Positions 9,149 to 17,169 of a stretch of 64,000 nucleotides of DNA are shown here, piece by piece (within the stretch, counting starts at the first letter, position 1; each line of letters begins with the position of its first letter). The stretch is from Actinomyces weissii (lineage in GTDB: Bacteria; Actinomycetota; Actinomycetes; Actinomycetales; Actinomycetaceae). Position numbers and translations under genes: made by a program. The DNA lies in NCBI RefSeq assembly GCF_016598775.1, contig NZ_CP066802.1, positions 62,001 to 126,000 on the forward strand, in the 5' to 3' direction. The notes under the pieces are model-generated. The model did no database searches, was not told the origin of the DNA, and saw only the letters and a program-made list of their open reading frames with translations.

Positions 9149-9506
9149 TCCGCCGTTGGTGTGTCAAGGGGCGACGAGACTCATGCAGGATGCCCGCGAA
9201 GGCGTCGAAGAGCCACCACCTGGCACGCCGTTACGCCTTCTACTAACGCTACGAGACCAGTGAGGAGCCTGGGGTCATCAATCGTCTGTGGGAGCAGGTA
9301 AATACCAGGAGCGGCTTCCTGACACCTACCCGCAAGCCCATCGGATAGGGCGCTGACAAGGCCGGATGACGCTAAGGCCTCTACGACAGCCCCGCACCCC
9401 ACCGGACCGGCCCGCTAGCCAGTGCCACCGGGCCGGGAGCACGGCTTGGGCCCTGGTCGGTTTGCGGGCACGGAATCCTGTCAGGGGTGCGTGGCATCAT
9501 CAAGGT
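9149..9506. other. Intergenic stretch upstream of the DUF262 gene
   Basis: About 360 bp lie between the yefM operator and the DUF262 gene. The only open frame (9181-9402, minus strand, 73 codons) has a short AbiEi-like look (APGIYLLPQTIDD) but no start-site support. I see no RNA gene or repeat here. Confidence 0.4.
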
Positions 9507-11144
9507 ATGGAACAGTCAAGGGCGTCCTCCTTTAGCCAGGCCTGCACGATCTCCCAGCTGCGGGACCTTGTGCTCTCCGGCCGTATCCGGGTGCCACAGT
9601 TCCAGCGCTCCTTCCGCTGGGAGGCCAGCGACGTGCAGAGCCTTGTCGATTCCGTGCTGCGCGGCTACCCCATCGGCAGCCTCCTTCTGTGGGAACGCGA
9701 GGCACCGGCGGAGGAGATCGTCGTCGGTGCGCTGCGCGTGCATGCCTCGGCCCGCCCCGATGCCTTGTGGGTCGTCGATGGCCAGCAGCGACTGACGAGC
9801 CTGGTAAACGTCACCGATCCTGACGGTTTCAAGGATCCGCGCTTCGCTATGGGCTACTCGCTGCGTAGTGGGGAGGTGGTCCGCGGCGCTCGCCTTGGGG
9901 ACCCGCTCGTGATCCCTCTGCCGGACCTCTTCGACTTCTCCCGGACTCTGGCGTGGCTCGCGCAGAATCCCGATGGCGCGTCGTTTGCTACCCAGGTGCA
10001 GGACGTCGCCCGGCGCCTCAACCTCGCCGACCTCCCGGTCACCATCATGAAGGACGCCGACGAGCGCACCCTGCGAGAGGTCTTCGACAGGATCAACTCC
10101 CGGGGTAAACGGCTGACCGCGGCAGAGATCTTTGACGCCATCCACGGAGGTGCCAGCGAGGGGACCTCGCTGACGGGCATCGCCCAGCGGGTGGATGCGC
10201 AGACGCAGTTCGGTGTCCTCAACGGGCAGACGGTCGTCCAGGCGCTCCTGCTACGGCGGAACACGGACATCACCCGGGACCTTCACGGCGAGTTCTCCCC
10301 GACGCGCAGGCGGGCGAGTGACCTCCCTGAGGAGAGCGAGTCTGAGGCCTACGCAGCGACGGAGGCTGCCCTGACCTCAGCCATCCGCTTCCTGCAGGGC
10401 CGCTGCGGCATCCCGCACATGACTTTCCTGCCTTTCCGCTTCCAGCTGCTGGTCCTGTGCCGCTTCTTTGCCTTCTTCCCAGAGCCGAGTGATCGCAACC
10501 AGGAGCTCCTCAGCCGCTGGTTGTGGCGGACGAGCGTTGGTGCCGACCAGCTCGGGCTGTCCGGTTCGCAGGCCGATCTGCGGGCCCTGGCTGGCTGCGT
10601 TATCCCCGGCCAGGAGTCCGCCTCCGTCCAGCGTCTCCTGGAAGGTGCCCGGCTGACCGAAAAGCCGCAGGTCCCTGATCTCTCCGTCTTCCGGGCCACG
10701 CGCTCGGACAGCAAGCTGATCCTGTCTGCCCTGTGGAGCCTTGAGCCCTTCGACCCGTCCACGGGTGACCCGATTACCCAGGAGCAGCTGGCCGAGGCCC
10801 TTGAGGGAGAAACCACGCCTAGCCGCGTGGTCACCGACGTGGTTGCCTCTCGGAACGCGCCGAAGGGTTGTGCGCTTGCCGCACTGAAGGTGATCTCTGT
10901 CGTGGACGGCCGTGAGCTGGTCAGTGCCCTTGAGGTTGGCACTGATCTTCACCGCCTGCTGCTTGACGCGGAGATGGTGCGGGCTCTGCAAAGCAATGAC
11001 GTGTCCAAGTTCCTTGAGCGGCGCGAAAGCGCGATGGGCTCCTTCCTGCAGGACTTCCTGATCGCGCGCACCGGCTGGGAGCAGGACGACTCCGCACCAT
11101 TTACCGACTATGTCTTTGACGGCCCTGAGATGGAGGAGCCATGA
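9507..11144 (+). CDS. DUF262 domain protein (GmrSD/ParB-like nuclease fold), first gene of a HipA operon
   Basis: This 545-aa protein has an N-terminal DUF262 domain: RVPQFQRSFRWEASDVQSL near residue 30, YPIGSLLLW near 55, the signature VVDGQQRLTSL near residue 88, and FDRINSRGKRLTAAEIFDAI near 193. DUF262 proteins include the GmrS part of type IV restriction enzymes and many defence proteins with ParB/Srx-like NTPase or nuclease activity. No second GmrD-type domain (DUF1524 HNH) is evident in the C-terminal ~300 residues. The ATG at 9507 replaces a longer frame that would start at 9366. Its stop overlaps the hipA-like start by 4 bp (ATGA), so the two are translationally coupled. Confidence 0.8.
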   Translation: MEQSRASSFSQACTISQLRDLVLSGRIRVPQFQRSFRWEASDVQSLVDSVLRGYPIGSLLLWEREAPAEEIVVGALRVHASARPDALWVVDGQQRLTSLVNVTDPDGFKDPRFAMGYSLRSGEVVRGARLGDPLVIPLPDLFDFSRTLAWLAQNPDGASFATQVQDVARRLNLADLPVTIMKDADERTLREVFDRINSRGKRLTAAEIFDAIHGGASEGTSLTGIAQRVDAQTQFGVLNGQTVVQALLLRRNTDITRDLHGEFSPTRRRASDLPEESESEAYAATEAALTSAIRFLQGRCGIPHMTFLPFRFQLLVLCRFFAFFPEPSDRNQELLSRWLWRTSVGADQLGLSGSQADLRALAGCVIPGQESASVQRLLEGARLTEKPQVPDLSVFRATRSDSKLILSALWSLEPFDPSTGDPITQEQLAEALEGETTPSRVVTDVVASRNAPKGCALAALKVISVVDGRELVSALEVGTDLHRLLLDAEMVRALQSNDVSKFLERRESAMGSFLQDFLIARTGWEQDDSAPFTDYVFDGPEMEEP

Positions 11145-12367
11145 ACGAGGCCGTCTACGCCGTGCGCCTGCACGGGGAGCACGTTGGTGCCATCCACCGT
11201 CGGGACGAGTTCACTAAGTTCATCTTTGATCGTGACTACTGGGACCGGCCAGGCCGGATGGTGCTCGGACGCTGGTTCGAGGACCATCCGAGGAAGCGTC
11301 CCCACGCCGTGCACGCGGTCCCTCCCTGGTTCTCCAACCTGCTGCCTGAAGGGCGGCTTCGTGAGCTCATCGCAGCGGAGGTGGGGGTTACCGTCCGCCG
11401 TGAGATGGATCTGCTAGCCCGGATCGGCCATGACCTGCCCGGCGCTGTCACGGTCCACCATGATGCGGGTGGAACGGTGGCCCTGGAACTGACGGACAAT
11501 GACGCGGCCTCCGTTGCTGGAGCCGCCGTGGTGCCGGGCGCCCTCCGCTTCTCCTTGGCTGGAATGGCTCTCAAGTTCTCCATGCGCGAGACGGGGGACC
11601 GCCTAGCAGTCCCCGCGCACGACCAGGACGGCGACTGGATCGTAAAGACACCCGATCTCTCCTACCCCGAGCTGCCCGCCAACGAGCTGGCCGTAATGGA
11701 GCTGGCGCGAACGGTCGGGATTGAGGTGCCGGACACAAGGCTCAGGGCGCGTGACGAGATTGATGGCCTAGGTCCGGGCGCCTGGCCCTCTGAGGAGCGG
11801 GTGGCGTACTGCGTCCGCCGTTTCGATAGGAGCGCGGGCGGGCGGGTCCACATTGAGGACTTCGCTCAGGTGCTTGGTCGTGCCGGTGCCGGTCAGAACA
11901 AGTACTGCTCGAATGTGCAGACCGTCGCCGGTCTTGCCTACCGTGGTGGAGACCGCGACTCCTTGCGCGAGATGGTCCGTAGGACGGTGTTCAACCTCCT
12001 TGTTGGCAACGGGGACGCTCACCTGAAGAACTGGTCGCTCATATACCCCGACGGCAGACGTCCACGCCTATCGCCCGCCTATGACCTCGTCTGCACCGCC
12101 GTCTACCCGAACCAGGCGGAGATGAGCCTCCCCTTCTTCGGTGCGACCCGGGTGGAAGACATCGGTCGTGAGCACTTCCTGCGCATCCGTGACCTCCTCC
12201 ACCTTCCAGGTGATGACGTCGTCGATGTCGTGGACGAGACGGTCGAGAGCTTCATGCAGGCGTGGACCGAGGGGGCCAGCGAGAGGATGCCGAATGCGGT
12301 CGCGGACTGGATCGGCGAGCATCATGAGGCGACTGCTCGACGGCTAACAGCCCGCCAGGGCGGTTGA
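11141..12367 (+). CDS. HipA-like serine/threonine kinase
   Basis: This HipA-fold kinase is 408 aa. Bacterial HipA toxins phosphorylate tRNA-ligases such as GltX and cause growth arrest. The N-terminal subdomain contains PPWFSNLLPEG. SLAGMALKFSM at ~140-150 is the phosphorylatable-loop region, WIVKTP near 167 carries the ATP-binding lysine, NGDAHLKNWS near 291 is the catalytic loop, and LSPAYDLV near 310 is the metal-binding motif, so the active site looks complete. No HipB-like HTH antitoxin lies next to it; instead it overlaps the DUF262 gene by 4 bp. A role as a toxin or a defence effector controlled by the DUF262 partner is inference. Confidence 0.88.
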   Translation: MNEAVYAVRLHGEHVGAIHRRDEFTKFIFDRDYWDRPGRMVLGRWFEDHPRKRPHAVHAVPPWFSNLLPEGRLRELIAAEVGVTVRREMDLLARIGHDLPGAVTVHHDAGGTVALELTDNDAASVAGAAVVPGALRFSLAGMALKFSMRETGDRLAVPAHDQDGDWIVKTPDLSYPELPANELAVMELARTVGIEVPDTRLRARDEIDGLGPGAWPSEERVAYCVRRFDRSAGGRVHIEDFAQVLGRAGAGQNKYCSNVQTVAGLAYRGGDRDSLREMVRRTVFNLLVGNGDAHLKNWSLIYPDGRRPRLSPAYDLVCTAVYPNQAEMSLPFFGATRVEDIGREHFLRIRDLLHLPGDDVVDVVDETVESFMQAWTEGASERMPNAVADWIGEHHEATARRLTARQGG

Positions 12368-12406
12368 GGCGCCAGTGCGCTTTGGGAGCGCTCTACGGCA
12401 GCGGGC

Positions 12407-12529
12407 TGTCACTGGCGGAGGGCTAGACGGGCTACCCAGCCGGAGGGGGCGGCGAGAAACCGCATGATTCCAAGGGTGGGGGGCCGCTGCCGTAACGCGG
12501 GAACGGTTCTGGCCCTCCACCGGTGACAA
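12407..12529. repeat. Hairpin repeat element, copy A
   Basis: This ~123-bp element begins TGTCACTGGCGGAGGGCTAG and ends CCCTCCACCGGTGACAA, so its ends are long imperfect inverted repeats. An inner AACCG / CGGTT pair and a conserved CGCATGATTCCAAGG block are shared with copies at 16627 and 18670. It starts 39 bp after the hipA stop. Confidence 0.85.
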
Positions 12530-12561
12530 GCTCCGGCTGCTGGCCGCCAGCCCGGTGCGGC

Positions 12562-12617
12562 CCAGGGGCTACCGCCAGCCCAGGGTCGTCCAGGGGCTAC
12601 CGCCAGCCCAGGGGTGG
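12562..12617. repeat. 28-bp tandem repeat, two units
   Basis: The units at 12562-12589 and 12590-12617 share CCAGGGGCTACCGCCAGCCC exactly and then diverge slightly. They lie 140-200 bp upstream of the first asp23 gene, in the same 392-bp gap as hairpin repeat copy A. No gene is seen in the gap. Confidence 0.75.
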
Positions 12618-12759
12618 CCCTAGGGCGGCCGGAACAATTCCTACCACCGTTGTGCCGGGAGCCACATAATCTGGCCGTGAGGAACTGTGACCTCAAGGCG
12701 TCCTACTTGTGTCCGCGTCGAGACACCGGCGGCGGGCAAGGACAACCAAGGAGAAGCAC

Positions 12760-13248
12760 ATGAGCAACGGCTCCATCCCCCAGACCGGCCAGCAGCGCGA
12801 GATCGCCCAGGAGCGCCAGGAGCAGGAGAAGCGCGAGAACACCAACCGCGGCCCCCTGCAGACCAAGCAGGGCGTGACCACCATCGACGAGAGCGTCGTC
12901 GCCAAGATCGCCGGTATGGCCGCCCGTGAGGTCCCCGGCGTGTACGACATGGGCAACATCGCCCGCCGTGCCTTCAACGCCATCACCGACCGCATCCCCA
13001 ACGCCCAGACCAACGTGGCTGGTGGGATCAGCGTGGAGAAGGGCGAGACCCAGGCCGCCGTGGACGTGACCGTCGTGGTCGAGTACGGGGTCTCCATCGT
13101 CGAGGTCGGCAACGCCATCCGCCGCAACATCATCGAGCAGGTTGAGGGCACCACCGGCCTGGAGGTCATCGAGGTCAACGTCAACGTCACCGACGTGCAC
13201 CTGCCCGACGAGGACGACGAGGACTCGCGCGGCACCGACCTGAAGTGA
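12760..13248 (+). CDS. Asp23/Gls24 family envelope stress protein 1
   Basis: Asp23/Gls24 proteins are abundant membrane-associated proteins in Gram-positives that are tethered through an AmaP anchor and linked to cell-wall stress. This 162-aa copy has a polar Gln/Glu-rich N-terminus (1-~32), then the domain: GVTTIDESVVAKIAGMAARE, VPGVYDMG, and the C-terminal VVVEYGVSIVEVGNAIRRNI plus VNVNVTDVHLP. The ATG at 12760 has a good ribosome site (AAGGAGAAGCAC). It is the first gene of an eight-gene cluster in one direction to 16621, with small gaps and overlaps. Confidence 0.92.
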   Translation: MSNGSIPQTGQQREIAQERQEQEKRENTNRGPLQTKQGVTTIDESVVAKIAGMAAREVPGVYDMGNIARRAFNAITDRIPNAQTNVAGGISVEKGETQAAVDVTVVVEYGVSIVEVGNAIRRNIIEQVEGTTGLEVIEVNVNVTDVHLPDEDDEDSRGTDLK

Positions 13249-13279
13249 CCAGAGCGGTCAAGTCAACCAAGGAGACTGC

Positions 13280-13456
13280 ATGAGAACCACACACCTGTAC
13301 CTGCTAGTGGGGCTGTTCCTCGGAACCGTGCTCGCCTTCGGGTCCTTCGCCCAGTTCGTACTGGTCGGCCTGTGCGGCCTGGCCGGGGTAGTAGCCGGGC
13401 AGGGCGTGGAGGGCCGCCTCGACCTGCGGGGCGTGCTCGACCGGCTGAGGCAGTGA
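13280..13456 (+). CDS. Small membrane protein of the Asp23 cluster (DUF2273-like)
   Basis: This 58-codon gene begins MRTTHLYLLVGLFLGTVLAF and has two hydrophobic segments (residues about 6-22 and 24-42) followed by GRLDLRGVLDRLRQ at the end. A strong ribosome site, AAGGAGACTGC, precedes the ATG at 13280, and the stop is 2 bp before the next start. Small two-helix DUF2273 proteins sit beside asp23 genes in many Gram-positives and probably anchor Asp23 to the membrane. The family match is by size, topology and position, not by a clear motif. Confidence 0.8.
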   Translation: MRTTHLYLLVGLFLGTVLAFGSFAQFVLVGLCGLAGVVAGQGVEGRLDLRGVLDRLRQ

Positions 13457-13458
13457 CC

Positions 13459-13881
13459 ATGGCTGACCTGACCACGACCCAGACCCCCACCAGGCGCCAC
13501 CTGCGCCAGGGCGGTGGGCGCTCGCGGCGCGAGCCGCGCGGCACCACCACCATCCCGGCGCAGGTGGTGGCCCGGGTGGCCGAGCAGGCCGCCTCAGAGC
13601 TCGCCTACGTCGGCTCGGCCGCAGGCGGGCTGCTGGGTATCGGGGCCCGCCGGGAGTTCCGCGGCCGCCCCGACGCCTCCTGCGACCTGTACGGCACCAC
13701 CGCCGTGCTGCGCCTGGACGTGGGCATGACCTTCCCGATCCCCCTGCGAGAAGCCACCGAGCAGCTGCGTGAGCACGTGCGCGCCCGGGTGGAGCAGCTG
13801 ACCGGCTTCAACGTGAGCCGCATAGACATTGACATCTCCTGGCTAGACCCGAGCAGCCGGGTGAGAGGAAGGCTCCGATGA
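13459..13881 (+). CDS. Asp23/Gls24 family protein 2
   Basis: This second Asp23-type protein is 140 aa. After a basic N-terminus (RRHLRQGGGRSRREPRG) the domain runs TTTIPAQVVARVAEQAASEL ... GTTAVLRLDVGMTFPIPLRE ... VEQLTGFNVSRIDIDISWL, matching the first copy in order of strands and helices. The ATG at 13459 is 2 bp after the stop of the small membrane gene. Its 3' end overlaps the next gene by 4 bp (ATGA). It is probably part of the same envelope complex; divergence from copy 1 suggests a distinct role. Confidence 0.85.
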   Translation: MADLTTTQTPTRRHLRQGGGRSRREPRGTTTIPAQVVARVAEQAASELAYVGSAAGGLLGIGARREFRGRPDASCDLYGTTAVLRLDVGMTFPIPLREATEQLREHVRARVEQLTGFNVSRIDIDISWLDPSSRVRGRLR

Positions 13882-14426
13882 GCAACACCCCCCGTAGCCT
13901 CACGCGCCGCCCCTCCAGGACGGTGCCAGCCACCCTCACCGCCCTGGCGGCCCTGGCCCTGGGGGCGACCGGCACCTGGCTGGTAGGCACCCGGCTGCTC
14001 ACCGGCTCCTGGCCGCAGCAGGCCCGGACCGCTGTCAGCCACCTGGCCGCCACCCAGCTCGGCTCCCTGACGGTCCTGACGCTCGGCTGCCTGCTGGTGC
14101 TGCTGGGGCTGCTGGCCCTCTGGCTGGCCCTGTGGCCCGGACGCTCCCGCAACGTCGAGGTGCTGGCGGACGACGTCCCCGGCCAGACCGTCATCAGCCG
14201 CAAGGACCTGGCCGGGCTGGTCCGCCACCGGGTGGAGCAGGTGGACGGCGTGGACAGCGTGTCCGTGCGCGCCACCGGCTCACGGGCTGACATCAGGGTC
14301 GGCTCCGTGATCGGCGACGTCGGCCCGCTGCGCCAGGACGTGCAGGCCGCCGCGCAGGAGGCCCTGACCCGGCTCAACCCGACCAGTGCCGTGCGCGCCC
14401 GGGTGCGCGTGCGCCACACCTCCTGA
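13878..14426 (+). CDS. AmaP/DUF6286-like membrane protein 1
   Basis: This 182-aa protein has two predicted membrane helices: residues ~17-40 (VPATLTALAALALGATGTWLV) and ~62-88 (LTVLTLGCLLVLLGLLALWL). They are followed by a C-terminal soluble domain with VISRKDLAGLVRHRVEQVDG and VDSVSVRATG. This is the topology of the alkaline-shock membrane anchor AmaP, which binds Asp23. The start overlaps asp23-2 by 4 bp. It is followed 15 bp later by a second protein of the same design, so they are probably old duplicates. Confidence 0.78.
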   Translation: MSNTPRSLTRRPSRTVPATLTALAALALGATGTWLVGTRLLTGSWPQQARTAVSHLAATQLGSLTVLTLGCLLVLLGLLALWLALWPGRSRNVEVLADDVPGQTVISRKDLAGLVRHRVEQVDGVDSVSVRATGSRADIRVGSVIGDVGPLRQDVQAAAQEALTRLNPTSAVRARVRVRHTS

Positions 14427-14441
14427 GAGAGGAGCAAGGAA

Positions 14442-15119
14442 ATGAGATCAGTCTCCGGAGCCCGCAACCGGGTGGTGCTGGCCCTCACCGGCCTGCTGTC
14501 CGCCCTGGCCGGGACCTGGCTGGTGGCCTCCAACCTGGACGCCTCCCGCCACTGGCCCGAGGTGGACCACCTGGTGGCTGAGCCGGGCGTGCAGCTCGGC
14601 TCCCTGGCCCAGCAGCACTGGACGTGGCTGCTGCCGGTTAGCGGGGCGTTGGCAGTGCTCCTGCTGCTGGCGGGCCTGTGGCTGCTCCTGCGGCAGCTGC
14701 CCCGCCGGGCCCGCACGGCCCCGCTGCGCCTGACCGGCCCCGACCGGAGCCTGCTGGCCTCCGTCGACACGGCGGTGCTCGAGCGGGCCCTGGCGGAGCG
14801 GTCCCAGGAGCTGCCCGGCGTGAGCGACTGCACGGTGTGGGTAGCCGGATCCGCCCGCGAGCTCTGGCTGCAGGTCACCGCCACCGTCTCCCCGGACGCC
14901 GAGGTCGCCCTGACCGTGGCCGGGCTGCGTCAGCGCCTGGCCGAGGACGCCACGACCGCGCTGGGCTCAGCGCCGCAGCAGGTGGACCTGGTGGTGCGGC
15001 CCAACCGCAGGACCGTGTCCGAGGCCGCTACCGCCCCCAGGAGCCCCCGCGGCGCTGGGCGGCGCCCGGGCGGACGCCGGGAGACCGTTCCCGCACAGCC
15101 TGAGGGTGCGCTGGCGTGA
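14442..15119 (+). CDS. AmaP-like membrane protein 2
   Basis: This 225-aa protein has two membrane helices (residues ~9-30 and ~62-85, the latter LLPVSGALAVLLLLAGLWLL) and a soluble C-terminal domain (ALAERSQELPGVSDCTVWVAG, then VALTVAGLRQRLAED). It ends in a basic, Pro-rich tail. The arrangement mirrors the preceding gene. Its ATG at 14442 follows GAGAGGAGCAAGGAA. The stop overlaps the GTG start of the sigma factor gene (GTGA), so the anchor and the regulator are translationally coupled. Confidence 0.75.
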   Translation: MRSVSGARNRVVLALTGLLSALAGTWLVASNLDASRHWPEVDHLVAEPGVQLGSLAQQHWTWLLPVSGALAVLLLLAGLWLLLRQLPRRARTAPLRLTGPDRSLLASVDTAVLERALAERSQELPGVSDCTVWVAGSARELWLQVTATVSPDAEVALTVAGLRQRLAEDATTALGSAPQQVDLVVRPNRRTVSEAATAPRSPRGAGRRPGGRRETVPAQPEGALA

Positions 15120-15793
15120 CCGGTACCGAGCACAGCAGCGCCCCGCCCGGCCTGGGAGCGCAGCAGCGGGCCCACCCTGAGCGGCTGGCAACGGGAGGCG
15201 GCGCGGACAAGCACCTGGTGCTGCGGGCCCAGGACGGTGACCTGCAGGCCTTCGAGAAGCTGGTGGGCCGCTACGAGGGCCGGCTCTTCCGGGCCGCCTA
15301 CATGCTCGTGGGCAACCGGCATGACGCCGAGGACGTGGTGCAGGACGCCCTGGTGCTCTCCTGGAAGCGGCTGCACCTGCTGCGTGAGCCTGAGGCCTTC
15401 CGGGGCTGGCTCCTGCGGATCTGCACCAACGAGGCCAACAGCGTCCTACGACGTCGTGGCCGCCGCGCCACGCACAGCAGCGCCCCCGAGGACCTGGACG
15501 CGCTGGAGGGCGCCTCCGCCGCCGCCAGCCGTGGCGACGGGATAGGCACCCGTAGGCCAGCTGCCCAGGGGGACCCTTCCCACAGCAACGAGGTAAACGC
15601 CCAGATCGCGGCGCTGTCCGAGGTCCTGGCAAGGATCAGCCCCGAGCTGCGCGCCTGCTGGACGCTCCGAGAGGTCGAGGAAATGTCCTACAAGGAGATA
15701 GCGCAGACATTAGGAGTCACCGAGGCCACGGCCCGCGGACGGCTGGCCCGCGCCCGGGCCGTCGTCATGGAGCAGATGGAGGCGTGGAGATGA
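15116..15793 (+). CDS. Sigma-70 family RNA polymerase sigma factor (ECF type)
   Basis: This 225-aa sigma factor starts at GTG 15116. Region 2 (residues ~40-105) reads DLQAFEKLVGRYEGRLFRAA, HDAEDVVQDALVLSWKR and EAFRGWLLRICTNEA. Region 4 (~165-215) contains ELRACWTLREVEEMSYKEIA and TLGVTEATARGRLARARA. A ~50-residue linker rich in Ala and Ser separates them. No classic anti-sigma gene follows; the position is occupied by an Asp23-like gene whose start overlaps by 4 bp (ATGA). It may control the cluster itself, which is inference. Confidence 0.92.
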   Translation: MTGTEHSSAPPGLGAQQRAHPERLATGGGADKHLVLRAQDGDLQAFEKLVGRYEGRLFRAAYMLVGNRHDAEDVVQDALVLSWKRLHLLREPEAFRGWLLRICTNEANSVLRRRGRRATHSSAPEDLDALEGASAAASRGDGIGTRRPAAQGDPSHSNEVNAQIAALSEVLARISPELRACWTLREVEEMSYKEIAQTLGVTEATARGRLARARAVVMEQMEAWR

Positions 15794-16317
15794 GCCGCCC
15801 AGATCACAGTCCAGAGCCCCCCGAAGTCAACCAGGAGGCGACGGAGCGCTACCTTGAGATGATCCGGGCCGTCCACCAGGAGTGGGACGCCCTGGACGCC
15901 GCCCAGGACAGCTCGGTGCGGCCCAGCCGCCGGGTCATGGACTCGGTGATGGAGGCGGTGCGTGCCAGCAGCCGCCACGGCCCAGCCATCAGCGTGCCAC
16001 CCACCGAGCACGGCCCCTGGACCGTCACGCGACTGTCCCTGCGCACGCTGGTGCGGCAGGCGGTGGACTCCGTACCAGGCGCCCTGGCCCTGCGCTCCAC
16101 CTTTGAGCACGCCCCGGCCCAGGCTGACGGTCAGCTCGGGGAGCTGGGGGAGCCGGTGCGTGTACGCTGCCATATCAGCGCCCACAGCTCTGTCAGTGAC
16201 CTGCCAGCGCTGGCCGACAGCGTCAGGCAGGCGGTGCTGGCCGCCTGCGCCGAGCACCTGGGGCTGCACCCGGATGTAGACATTCACATCGAGGACCTGC
16301 ATGATGACGAGCTCTGA
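15790..16317 (+). CDS. Asp23/Gls24-like protein 3 with N-terminal extension
   Basis: This protein is 175 aa from the ATG at 15790, which overlaps the sigma-factor stop (ATGA); a GTG at 15784 is the alternative. Residues 1-~65 are a polar helical part with TERYLEMIRAVHQEWDALDA and PSRRVMDSVMEAVRASS. The rest has the Asp23 layout: LSLRTLVRQAVDSVPGALAL ... VRVRCHISAHSSVSDLPALAD ... HLGLHPDVDIHIEDLH. Because it occupies the place of an anti-sigma factor, its N-terminal helices could bind the sigma factor. That is a guess from position only. Confidence 0.65.
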   Translation: MSRPDHSPEPPEVNQEATERYLEMIRAVHQEWDALDAAQDSSVRPSRRVMDSVMEAVRASSRHGPAISVPPTEHGPWTVTRLSLRTLVRQAVDSVPGALALRSTFEHAPAQADGQLGELGEPVRVRCHISAHSSVSDLPALADSVRQAVLAACAEHLGLHPDVDIHIEDLHDDEL

Positions 16318-16621
16318 GACCCTGAGCGAGACCCTGGCCAAGGCCGTCACCGCCGTTCCGGGAGTACGCGGCCTGGAGCCGGGGATCCTTAGCGCCGTGC
16401 GGGTGCTCCACTCGCAGGTGCTGGGGGAGCGTCCCGGAGCCAGCCGCTTCGGGGTGCGGGTGGACGACGCCGCCCAGGAGGTGCACGTGGACCTGGGGGT
16501 GGAGGGCTCCCGGGAGGTGCGGCAGACCGTCAGCCAGGTGCAGCGTGAGGTGGAGCAGCTGCTCGCCTCCAGCAGCACCCAGGGCTACCAGGTCAGGGTG
16601 CACGTGAAGTCCGTGTCCTAG
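16301..16621 (+). CDS. Small Asp23/Gls24-like protein 4
   Basis: This 106-aa protein is the last of the cluster, overlapping the preceding gene by 17 bp. The core reads LAKAVTAVPGVRGLEPG ... VRVDDAAQEVHVDLGVEGS and REVRQTVSQVQREVEQLL, ending YQVRVHVKSVS, the strand-helix-strand order of Asp23 domains. Two ATG codons (16301, 16304) can start it. Five bases after the stop begins hairpin repeat copy B, which may terminate the operon. Confidence 0.7.
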   Translation: MMTSSETLSETLAKAVTAVPGVRGLEPGILSAVRVLHSQVLGERPGASRFGVRVDDAAQEVHVDLGVEGSREVRQTVSQVQREVEQLLASSSTQGYQVRVHVKSVS

Positions 16622-16626
16622 AGGTT

Positions 16627-16750
16627 TTGTCACTGGCGGAGGGCTAGACGGGCTGCCCAGCCAGGAGGGGCGGCCGGAAACCGCATGATTACAACGACGG
16701 GGTTGCTGCCGCCGGAGCCGCGAAGGGTTCTAGCCCTCCACCAGTGACAA
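16627..16750. repeat. Hairpin repeat element, copy B
   Basis: This is the second copy of the element, beginning TTGTCACTGGCGGAGGGCTA and ending TAGCCCTCCACCAGTGACAA; the ends are near-perfect inverted repeats. The internal block AAACCGCATGATTACAACG matches copy A. It starts 5 bp after the last Asp23 gene, and its right end supplies the stop codon of the aldolase pseudogene that reads into it from the right. Confidence 0.88.
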
Positions 16751-17040
16751 GCTCCCGGCGCGGCGTACCGCCGTGATCGCTGCGTGCACCGCCTCCACCA
16801 CCCGCGGGTGGCCCTGCTGGCCGATCAGCCCCAGGGAGGCCGCCAGGTCCGAGGCCCCACGAACACGGCGTCCCCCCTCGGTGGCGGCGATCTGCGCCGT
16901 GTCCACTCCTGAGCCGTCTCCACCGGCCCCCTGGTCCGTCTCCACCTGCACGGCCAGGGACACCAGCTCGTCGTTTTCCCGGCCCAGGTAGTCTTCCACC
17001 CGGTTGCAGCGGACGCCTCGGCCCAGGGCCAAACCCACCC
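16730..17040 (-). pseudogene. Remnant of an HpcH/HpaI family aldolase
   Basis: The minus-strand frame contains VSLAVQVETDQGAG, then GASDLAASLGLIGQQGHPRV and VVEAVHAAITAVRRAGS. This is the C-terminal third of an HpcH/HpaI aldolase: the metal-site Glu in VQVET, then the conserved DLAASLG and the HP..VEAV..AI helix. The segment that should read FVGP...DLA is displaced into another frame (FVGP occurs in frame 2), and the N-terminal two thirds are missing. The reading ends in TAG inside hairpin repeat copy B. It is clearly decayed. Confidence 0.65.
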
Positions 17041-17169
17041 CTGGCGCGTAACGGGCGGTCCGTAACGTCGTCTCCAGGCCACCTCAAAAGCCTCCTCAAC
17101 GCCAACCCGACGCCACCGCAAGGGCACCGCCCAGCAGAGGCGGCCCAAGGACTTCAAAGGAGAAGCCGC

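Noticed and set aside
9181..9402. 73-codon minus-strand frame with an AbiEi-like phrase (APGIYLLPQTIDD)
   Set aside because: There is no ribosome site and the length is too short for the family; it is at best a fragment.
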